A stretch of DNA of 35,198 bases from NCBI GenBank assembly GCA_037074765.1, contig JBAMDO010000363.1, positions 1 to 35,198 on the forward strand, in the 5' to 3' direction. How positions within the stretch are numbered: position 1 is the stretch's first letter; each line of letters opens with the position of its first letter. Under the pieces are notes generated by a model. It worked only from the letters and a program-made list of their open reading frames with translations, made no database searches and had not been told where the DNA came from. A program made the position numbers and the translations under genes. Shown here piece by piece: positions 10,439 to 22,200 of the stretch. Source of the DNA: Mansonella perstans (taxonomy: Eukaryota; Nematoda; Chromadorea; Rhabditida; Onchocercidae).

Positions 10439-13400
10439 CTGAAACATCACTTTTTTTTTTTTCTTTTTTTTTCAAATTCATCTCATATAAAGTTTTAAAA
10501 CATAAAATGCATAAAATTCTTTCTTTTACTTACAGCTTTTTTTTCCGGTTCATCAGAACTTTATAATCAATGACTTTCGTCAATTTTCATATAACAAATT
10601 CAAGGTCATATAAATCATCGTTGTCATCAAATATTAGGAAATATTTTGATTTGGTATCTATTTAAAAATAATAAGTAAAAAATTATATTGTTTTAAGTGA
10701 ATACTTGAAATTGAACTTAAAATTCAACAGTAAATAACTGACAATCTTCTCTTCGGTTCAATATCATGTACTTGTAATCTTTGATTTATTTTATCCAGTG
10801 ATCCTTTTGGACTAAAAGTGAATGATGCTGTTCGTCTTATAGAATTTCTAGAATCCTATAATAAAATAGATAAGAAAAAAAAATATTAAACAGTGATAGA
10901 AAGAAAAAAAACCTATTTAATTCTTATATTTAGTACTATAAGAAAATTAGATACAAATCTAATTGGATGAATGCTGTCCCAATATCTGGTGCCACCCGAC
11001 ACCACTTTTGGCTAATAATACTAGCCAATAATGACAGTATTAAAATAATCATACTAAAAATTTACATCAGTTAATTTTAGGAAATGAAATGAAATATTCA
11101 ATTGAATACATAAACTGTTATTTGATGAATGTTTCCTTATAGATGAAGTAGAAAATTTCACTTAGATTACAAAAGCTATAATATTTTACTTTCAAATTTT
11201 ATTAATATGTTAAATGAAGTTAACATAAAATTATCCATACCTCAAAATTCTTTTCTGTTTCATTTGCGCACAGATATTTGACATTTGTAGAAGCGCTAAT
11301 GGATGGCTTGATATCTGTAACATTGGATCCATCTGATGTTAAATCATCTATAATGTATTTTTCAAGATTTAATATCAAATTAAATTAGTTAGAAACAGTT
11401 GTTTATTAACATTATTGAGATCATTCAACGGTTCTTTCAGAGAAATCTTTCAACGCTTGTTGACAAATTTTTTCCTACAAAAAATTTAACTATTACCGAA
11501 CCGATTTGAGAGATCGATTTCATAGAAATTTCACTGAAAGATCACAAAGTAATCTTACTAGCTTTCATGATAAGCTTCAAGAAAATATGTCACATCTTGT
11601 AACACTTCGACAACAACTTTTGTTGCAAATCGTATTCCTGTATTGTGGGTTAAATTGATTTTGTACTGACCAATGTTCTGTACGATTTTCGTTTTTTAGT
11701 AAAATTAAAAAATTGAAAACAGATTTAGTTTCTAAAAATTTACAACAAACCCACCGCTAGTGCTAGTGATGAATGGTACACCAAGAAGTTTTCGATGTAA
11801 ATTCTCACTAATTGTTGTACTGGATGTAATACTTGAACTTCCGGTTGTATAATCTAAATCATTGAGCCGGATACTAATTGGTATTTTCGATATTGCAAGT
11901 GATCCTGTTTTATCTTTTGTAGTCGTGTGCAAATTTGTACTAGTAGCATTTTCACTACTCTTGGAACATTCCGCAGCGCATGTATTAACATCATACGCCC
12001 ATTTACCATATTGACGTTCCGTTCGTAATAGTGATGTTGTATGATCACCATCACCACTTGATGATGGTGATAATGATGATGTTTGACTATGATTATGATG
12101 GTGATGCTGATGACATGCTGTTTGTGAATTATGATTATTCCAATCCGAATTACGCATTATCTGGAAAATGCAATCACTTACCAATTCCATTAAAAAAAAA
12201 AACAAAAAAAAAAAATGAAATAATTGTAAAAAATCAAACATCAAAAACAGTAATTAATTATTAAAAAAAGAAACTAGATTGAAATAATAACAATGAGCAT
12301 TTCAAAATTTTACATTAATCAAACTTATACTGCACACAGTATCTCAGAAAATTAACACCACACCGGAAAAGAAAAAAACAGATAGTATTATTAAGTGTGA
12401 GTTTTCTTAAATTTTTTTTTTAAAATATTATTAAAATGCGACATTTTTTCAAATCCGATATTTTTGATTAAATTTCGGCTGATCAAAATTCATTCTTATA
12501 AAAAAAAAATTGAAAAAAAATGTTGTAAATCATAAAAAGATATAAATTAATAGAAATGTTGCAAAATATCATCTTTTTCCTCTTTGTAATTTGGAGTTTT
12601 AAATTTTTGTGTAATATAAAAAAAAGTATAAGAAATCTGTAGCAAACTTAAAATTTTTAATATTTAGGCATTCTTTTCAAGAATTTCAATCTTTAAGAAT
12701 GCAAAAAAAAGCTGTATTACGAATAAATCCTATAGGCAGAAATCTGTTCATTGTTCCTCTCATTGATTATTCTCTTATTCATTGTTTAACATGATAAAAA
12801 ATTAATTTTTTTTTAATGAAATCTTTTCTTCAGTTCGAAAAGAAATGGCTTTAAAAAAAAGTTAATATTTCAATACTCTAAAATATTTCGTCTTTCTGTG
12901 GAGAAAAAATAAAAAATTAAATTCTAATTCGAAAAACTTGATAAAAAATTTTTTCAATTTTTTGATACCAAACATTTTCTTCTTGATATTTCTACAATCC
13001 TTGACTGATTTGCTCTAATTTGATGATTGGCTGTATTGCATTTATTCTGGCACATATAATTTTTATATATGTGCTAGAAGTTTATTTTCCAGTAATATAA
13101 TCATGGTTTTTAAAAATAAATTAAAGAAGAATAGAATTCGATAAGTTAAAAAAAAACTAATTGCCACTTAGCAATTCTTGAAAAGGAAATATTTTTTTTA
13201 ACAAATTATATTTAAGTTGATACTTGATTCAAAGAAATTTGATCGATGTTCTTTTCTTTTTAATTTTTCTATCTCACAATTCAATAATAGTACAGTGCGA
13301 TAACCAATTACCATTCTAAAATTTTTCAATATTAATTTAAAAAATATATCATTTCTGTTCGCCCATATAAAATTTTGAATCAAAAAAAACGAAAAAAACA

Positions 13401-16400
13401 AATGTGTCACCCTTATAATTTTAAATAAGATGCATTCGAAATTTGTGAAAGTATTTTTAAAAAAATAATAATAATTTGATAAACTTTTTTCTTCCAAAAA
13501 AAAAAACTGATCTTTAATAAAGGCTAATAAATTATTAGAGGGAGGGAAAACAAACTAAAAGGTTTACGAATAGTAACTTAAATCATTCGTACTAAAATTC
13601 AATTTATTTCGAAAAAAAAGAAAAATCTGCCGCAATTAACTTAGCGGAGTGAAATATTATTATTTTGCATCAGTGAATAATAAACATTAAATATAATCAA
13701 GATTACTTAAAATTTTAAAGACTTAAATTATTACTTAAAAAATTTTTACTTTTTCTTTAAATAAATACTTCATTTTAATTTTGACTCTGGAATTAGATAT
13801 TTCTTTAAACTACAGTTTCTTTTCTATATTACAGCATAACTCTATGTTTAACTAATATGAAAGAAACTTTGGTTAATTTTCAGTTTAACAAAATTTATAA
13901 TTTTTTTTATAAATCTTCTAATCTGCGTTCGAAAAGAATATTTGAAAAAAAGGAAAAATTAAAATTAACTAAGGAACGATTACAAACCTATTTTATTATT
14001 CATTCCAAGAAAAAATAGCAAATAAAACTAAAGAAAAATTTCTCTTTTATTCATTCAGTTGTTTATCCAGAAAAAAGGAGAAAAGTAACAAAAATCTCTA
14101 AATTACAATAAATTAACAAAAACCTTTCATCAAAGAATAGCAATAATGCCTAAGCCTAAATATTAGGCTCAGTCCCTAAGGCGACATATTCGAAGAAGAA
14201 TAGCCATTCAGTATATATATATATATATATAATATGCACATGTGAGATTACACATCAGTTAAATCTAAATTTCAAATCTTGTATGACAAACATAATACTG
14301 ATATTGATTGTTTAATTACCATAAAAAACATAATACTGATACTGATATTAAGATGTACAATAATAGCAATAATAATAATCATTGCGTACCGATTTTCTAC
14401 TTAAAAATGAAATAAAATTCTCTAAGAATTTAAGAAATCAAGTAATTATATTAAAAAAATATTACATTTACAATAACTAAAAAAAAGATTTTGCTAAAAT
14501 AAAATTTTCTTTTTCTACTAATTACTTAATTTCGAGAAAAAAGGAAAAAAAAGAAATGAAAACAAACAAAAATTACAATTTGGAAAAATCTATAATAAAT
14601 TTCATTAATTTTGTAATGAATTTTTACCATTTTCTGTCGTTGCTAAACAAAAAAGATAAATAAAATTATTGTAAAACTCAAATTACTTTTTTTAATTATT
14701 ATAAAAAACTAAAGAAAGCACAAATACTTTCAACATTCATTTTCATCGAATTGTATGCATTCGACAAAAATAATCAAACTAAAAAAAAAAGGTGTAGAAT
14801 TTTTCATCTCTAAAATTTAAATTAGTAATCACGTAATATTAATGGTAAATGCATGTAAATGCAGTTCTGGTACCGCATACATGTATTACAGTATTCTTTT
14901 TTCTGTTTTTTCAAAAAATATTTAAGCAAATGTAAAAAAAGCTAATAATATTTTCTATCCATTTTTAAGGCAAGGTTATTTTTTTTTGAATATCTTAAAC
15001 GAAGCATTATGCACAACAACAACAAGTCGAAATTGAAATTGAAAAAAAAGCTCTCCTAAAGAACTTAAATGGGATTTTCATTATGAAATTGCACTATCGG
15101 GAGGAAAAAAACCAATAATATAATTATTAAATATTGCTTATTTTGCAACGAGATTTAAAATTTAAAACTTAAAATTAAACTAATTCATTCGTAGTATTAG
15201 TAAAAACTGATTGCAGTTACTAATAAATACTTATTTATAATATGAATTGTCACGGAATTTTCAATTTCAAAAAAAAAATTGTCATTATCAGATTTTAGTA
15301 TTTCATCCTAAGCAACTAAGTATTCAATTTCCATTCTAAAAAATTTCATATTTTTATCGCTGAATAATATCAGAAATTAATATATCAAAAAATGAAACGA
15401 TATCAGAATTGATATCAGAAATTTATTATTTGGCTTATCAAAAAAAAGCTTTCGCTTATCAATAAAATTTACTCATACAAAATAAAACAAAAGAAAAAAT
15501 CGCTCAATCAAATAAGCAATTTTCTATTTTTTCCAGTAATTTATGAGAAAAGAAAAAAAAAAGACTAAGAAATATTTTAAAAAATTTCATCTTAATTTTA
15601 AGCATTATAAATAATATTTTATTTCATCTTAGTTATAAGCATTGCGCCAATAAAAAAAAATCCGGTGTAGTAAAACCATCAACCTATTTGACCAAAGGAA
15701 GATAAAAAAAAAAGGGATAATCTTTGTGATGTAAGATGAAAACTACTTCTTCTTGGACATCTTCGGACTTTTGAGGAAAATGCTTCGTAAGTTTTGTTTT
15801 ATAAAATCCCAAGAATGAAAGCTTTTTTTAAAGTTAAAAAAATTTCAAATCAGATTTTCCCAAAAGATTTCATTCTTATGCGTCACACACCCACACATGC
15901 ACACACATCAGTCTATTTATTTTCTCCTTCCAATTTTCATTTTTATCAATAAAATCTTGATTGCAGCTCTTGTTTTTACTTTTTTTTTAGAGAAAAAAGA
16001 AATATGTATTACTTAATATCTCTTGATTGGTCAAAATTATGAATAAAAAAAAATGTTGAAAAAAAGCTATAACTGTAAATCAAGTTAAGGCAAATAACCA
16101 ATTAAATCAGTGCGAATTATTTAAAATAATATAACGTTAAAGTAGTAAAAATAAGAAAGATAACTAATTATAAATATTTTATCATGAAAGAGATCAATTA
16201 TAATAAATAGTCGAAACTATAATAGCTTTTTATTATTGCTGTAATCGACTATGTGATAATATTTTATCATTCTAACGGCTAACTATGGCATAGTTCCATC
16301 AATCAAAAAAGAAAACGCGATGGAATATCCTTCATTTCTAGGATTATCCCTAAAATAATCTTCTTTCATAAATAAGATTGAATTTATAAAAATTCATATT

Positions 16401-19194
16401 TAAATCAAATACAATATAACATTCAATTTTACATTTATAAAACTACCTATCAGTAAAAAAAAAGAAAAAAAAGAGAGAAATGCGAAATTTTACGATAGAG
16501 GGATTAGCTAAGAAAAAAATTTCGGACAATTCGTTTTGTTTACTACACTAAATGACTTCCTTTCATGGAAATAGGAAAAAAAGATACAACAAGATTAGCA
16601 TTCATTTTCAAAATAGCTAGACTCCTTCTTCAAAAGGATTTTACTTTGATCGATATTTGCTAAACTGTGTATTAATTTTTCCTTGCTTAAATGATTTAAA
16701 AATAAAGACAAAAATGAAATTTTGCACGTAAATCCAGAAATATACAGGAAAAAAATGCATGAAAAAATCAAATGAAATATTTTATCATTTATTGCACTCT
16801 TCAAATATTTGACTTTCCAAAAATGGCCTAAACATCATCGTTATCAATTAAAGCTAATCTTTATAATTATAAGATTTCTTTTTTCCTTTTTTTCTTCTGC
16901 AGATTTTTATAATTGAATGCTAGAATCAGGCTTTTTTTGTTTTTTTTTTTGCAGCATAACAGTATTTCTAAGCATCAGTAATAAGTTCACCCTAGAATTT
17001 CGAGCTACTGCACCAAGAACAACTTTTCGGATAAAAAACGAAAAGAAAAAGAAACATTTTTAATCAAAAATATCTCGCTACATCAAATATGCACATCAGA
17101 AAATATTTAATTCAAAGCTAAGTGATGAAAACTACCGATCGATATTTAATTTTGATTTCCCTTAATTTTCTTTCTTCACACTTAAAAGTTGCGTGAAAAA
17201 ATTATTAGATTTAATCGAAATTAGAAATGAATATAAGCCAGAAATAGCAAGCTATAAACTGTATAAATGACAAATTTCTTTAAAAAAAATTAAAAAACAA
17301 TATTGGTGGTAGGGGTAATGTAAAAAAAAAAAATATGAAGTTTTTTTCTCATTTATAAAAATTAGCTGATAAGCTAATAGATTAATTAATCAATTCAGAA
17401 AGAAAATCATTTTGCATTCGAAACTATTCAAAACATGTGTTGTTGCAGAATTTTTTTTCTGTTTACAATTACGCATATGGTTTAATCTGCGATATTCAAT
17501 AAATCGGTAATGCCAGTTAATAAGATGAAACTTCATAACTTCCTGAAGTTTCGGTAGTATGATCTTTATTTACATTTCACAATGTTTAAAGAATTAAAAA
17601 ACTGTTCATTCTTTTAATTGTTATTTCTTCCTCGAAAATTTATAAAGCTTTTTTCATTTAAATATGAATTCAATAAAACCAGTCGTAAATGAATGAATCA
17701 CAGGCAAAATCTTTTTAGTGGAATTTTTATTTAAACTATGCTAAATGTAAACTTGGAAATATTTCTAAATAATATTCATCATCATACTTTATTCACTTTA
17801 TCAATTATGATAAGTATTTTTTTCTCTTTTTTTAAGAAAAAATATAAAAAGCTAAATAGAAACAGGTAAAACTTACTTTACGCGGTGAATGTGATGCAAC
17901 CGAACTGCTACTGCTTATGCCAATATCATCATAATATTTCCTCACGTTTATCTGTAATTATAATTATCATTTTTCATAACTATATACATAGAAAATTTTT
18001 ACCAACACTCCGTATTTTATTTTTTTAAATAAGCTATCAAATCTTTGAAAACAATAAAATTAAAACAATAAATCTGAATAAAATAAAAAACATACACACA
18101 GATCACATCCACATTCACATACACATATATACCAACATTCAACACATACACACACGCGCAAATCCAAGGATAATTCAATTCTTTTCACTATAAAAATAAA
18201 TTATCTTCGAATGAATAGAAAAATAACATAAAATATTACGAATAACTAAATATTAAATGAAACTTTAAAAAAATTTACATATTTTCAAATTAATATAATA
18301 TTTCACATTATAAATTGAACTTTGAATTTTATTATTACATTAAAATGCAAAGGACCTAAAAATCTTTCATAACTTATCAACAAAAACATTCCAACAAATT
18401 ATTCATTATTAATTAATTAAACCATAACAAATTAACTCATTATTACTAACAATATTATTCAATTTTGTGATATTAAATAATATTCCTCATTAAATGTAAT
18501 AAATTCAGAACATTTTCAAACAATTGTAAGAAAATCTTTTTTAATAACCTTGAAAAATTGAAAAATACCTTTGAAAAATAAATTTTTTTGATACAACTAA
18601 TAATGAAAAAAAGGCGAGAGAGAGAAAGATAAAAATGAACAGAAAGAGTAGGAATAATATTTTGATGTAATATGAGAAAAAATGTGAATACAAAGAATTC
18701 ATACGGCTCATTTTCAAAAATTTAATAAAGATTCATTTTTACAAATGATTTTTGACACAAATATTGACAACAGAAAATTTTCAAATTAAACAATTTTCAA
18801 TTTAATTTTCTCATTGCTTTTTTTAAACGTTAAACATCCAGAATCTGATTGCAACATAAACCATTCACTAAAAATCTGAAAACAATTGTTACATCATCCT
18901 AAAAAAGGTGTAATCATATACATTAATACACAAATACACACAGACACAAATGATAATATTAACTCAAGAAAAATATTAATTTTCAAAATTTTCGAATAAA
19001 AAAAAAATCAAATGGTAGACAGTAACACTTTTTTCAACATTCTATCCACGCAAACATTTCATAATTACAGTATTCACAGCATTCTTTTCGATTACAGTAA
19101 CGATAACTACAGTTTTTCTATTATTTTCATCATTGAAGTGAATTCAGTTAGATGAAACCAATTATCATAAAAGGAAATCATATTCGCGAAAATA

Positions 19195-19226
<32 letters not shown>

Positions 19227-22200
19227 AACATTGATAAAAACAAACTTAAAATTGCTTGTTTTCGGAATTCAAAATATAATCGGTTCAATTAGCAAATAAT
19301 TTACTAAAATAGAAACCTTGTTTTCAGGAAAATTTCGTCGTTCACCAAGTTCGGGTCGAAGTAGAAAGAAATCACCATCGTTAATCTGAAAATATAAAAT
19401 TACTGCAATGAAAACTGAGAGTGGGGAATTATGAATTAGCGACAAACAAATACTTTTTTAAGACGAATTTAAATCATTGAATAGTTAAATGGACAGGGAA
19501 AAAAAGAAATAATAGTTAAGTAGTTAAGTGAACAGGAAAAAGTGGACTGAAATTATCTAAAATTATTTAAAGTAGTAATGCAAAAATGAATAATGCACTT
19601 TCAAAGAATTTTTTTTATAACAAAAATTAAAAATTACTAAACTGGATAAATTAAGAAACGATGAAAGGAATAGGTGAATATTTATTTTGAACATTTTTAA
19701 ATGGGTAACAAAATGTCTATATTCATTTGTGACATTGTCGTCATTTAGACGTTGATTGAATTTGTGTTGTGTGACATTTCTGTTTTCTTCATTAAGTCAT
19801 CTAAATTAAAATAAATGTTTGAAGAGAGAGAAAAAAGAATGAGAATGACAGATGAAGAAAATAAGAAAGAATGGAGATAAACAAATGAACGAAGAAATAT
19901 TCATTATTCCATTTTTAAGATTTACTTGGTAAAAAAAAACATAAATAAATATCGACAAACATTTGCATTCTGAAATTATCAACAGATGTTTTGCGTTATG
20001 TTAATGTACAAAGTAAATGACAACCTTTCAATTTATATTTAAAACAAGATGAGCAAAAAAAAGCAAATTTTCTCATTTTTATAGAAAATTAATTACATAC
20101 GGGTCGATCTTTGATCTTACGTTTCATAACAGTTTAGTTTTAAATAATAAAAGGCGGTTAAATTCAAATTGTAAAAAATTTCATTTAAAGAAAAGAAAGG
20201 CAAAAAAAAAAAAAAAACGAAAGCAATTCTAAAAATGCGGAATTTATCAGAAAGAAAAAGCAATAATAATCTTAAAGAACTAAACACTGAAAGAAAGAAA
20301 GAAAGAAGTTGAATTGTATTTTAAAAATTTTTTAAAAAAAATGTTAAGTTTGGAAAATTTTATGCCTCATCTCACATTTTAAATTTGACTTTTCTAATGC
20401 TCTACGTTGTCGCTAGAACAGCACCATTTGATGCATGCAACATTTTAAAATATTAGTTAATGAGGATTGTGGAAAATGTTAACAACAATACTTCAAGACG
20501 CTACAGTTCGTTGCAAAAACAATCAATCGAGAAATTTTAAATTAATCAGGCAAGAAAGAAATTAGAATGACATGACTTGAATTTCTTCCAAATTGTGGAT
20601 AAAAATTTTATCTCTATTCTTTTTAGTAAAGTATTTATTTAAAATAATCTAAATATGTTAAATTCAAATTCTGAATTTCAACTGGAACGAAATATTCCTT
20701 CTTTCGCAATTTATTAAATACTTTACTGGCAATATTCAAAAGTAGATGTCAATGGAGGTAAATGAATACATTTAAGAATGTAAATGTTCATAAAATTGAA
20801 AAAAGAAGAAAAATCAATGAGAAATTAATTACCACTGTTCGTTCATAAGTCTGCAAATTTTCATCGAATCCACATTCAGTCTGAAGAAAAAAAAGATAAA
20901 ATAATATAATTAACTAATCTTCAATAAATATTAGATTTCGTTTTTATTTAAAAATACAAAATATAATTTTAAAGTAGTTAGAAATTAGTTTTTTTTTTTT
21001 TTTGTTTCAAAAATTTTAAACTTTGTAAAGAAGGATTTGAAAAAATAAGAAATGAAAAAAAGCAATAAATATTTAAGAGGACCTAGTTGTATTTAAAAGT
21101 ATTGTAATAATTTGTAGGATAAATAAAATAATTTCTAGCTTATCTGGAAATATAATTTCAAAAAAGTTTGAGTGTTACTATTTTTGAGTCAAAGCCATAT
21201 TTGATCTGTATGCAAATATGATTTAATGAAATAATTTAGTGCAAACATAACTATCAATCGTCATCATTCACAAATAATATATTTTAAGAATAGATTTGAA
21301 AAAAATGAAATTTGGACATGTCAGTCACTGTATGTTTTTTTATAAATGATAACAATTTGTTTAGCTAAATTGAAATTTTAGAACATTGCAACTGATCAAT
21401 CCTCATTTTCAAGCTGCTTCAAAATTATTTCTGTTGCTTATATAAGTACTACATTTCAGTCGCTACCATGAATCGACAATTCAAACAACTATGACATGAT
21501 CATGATTTTAGATTTATTAGCGATTTCCGATTTTATAGCAAGTTAGCTACTTAGAATTGGACTAGTTTTGCAAAAGAAAAGGTTGAGAAAAGAATTTCTC
21601 GGTTATTTTTCAATCGAAAAAAAAGTAAAGGTGACTAATTAGTAATGCAAAAGAAAAGTAAATGATATTGTGAAAAGTTTTTAAAATCGTATCAATTAAA
21701 GAAAAGTTAAATTTCATGCAGTTTTTATGAAATTTAATGTTATTATATCATTTTTAATTTAACAAAATACTAATCGTTTTTCCTTATCCTTTTGATTAAT
21801 ATAATTATTTTATCAAATTTTTATGAATACCAATAAATTTTAATATAGCAAAAGAAAGACAAAAAAAAATGCACTCATTAAGAAAATTATTTATAGATTT
21901 AATTGAGATATAACCACAATTTTCCCGTTAACCATTAAACAAAATGTGAAAAAAAAGGACAAAAAACAGAAAGAAAAGGTCATTTAACAAAAGAAAAAAA
22001 TTTAAACTATCATCAATCATCTTTTCCCAGTGCTATTCACTAAAAAGTTCGAAACATTTATTTTGATTTTAATCAATTTTAATTAAATTATTTAAAAAAT
22101 TTACCACAGTTATAAAGTTCCCAAAATTAAAAAGATAAATTATAATAGATATAATTTGCTGAATAAAACAATTATTTCGCTTGGTAACACAGAAACTAAT

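Larger units (their letters stand above)
12161..17876 (-). other. 5.7-kb intron of the C2-RGS gene
   Basis: Between the 17877-17951 exon (donor GTAAGT) and the 11755-12160 exon (acceptor TTTTCCAG). It is extremely AT-rich with many A/T homopolymers. I see a 31-nt hairpin at 13047-13077, duplications at 14288-14346 and 15584-15643, and a TA microsatellite at 14212-14232. No nested gene or RNA gene could be supported. ORFs 13198-13497 and 16595-16804 are low complexity. Confidence 0.7.

Noticed and set aside
12031..12264. Plus-strand ORF rich in His/Asp/Met
   Set aside because: It is antisense to the His/Ser/Thr-rich linker exon of the C2-RGS gene, whose minus-strand reading fits the splice phases.
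13198..13497. Minus-strand 99-codon ORF inside the 5.7-kb intron
   Set aside because: It is Phe/Asn/Lys-rich from A/T runs, has no motif, and no splice phase would place it in the RGS gene.
14159..14175. Interstitial telomere repeat
   Set aside because: There is only one TTAGGC and one inverted GCCTAA, too little to distinguish from chance.
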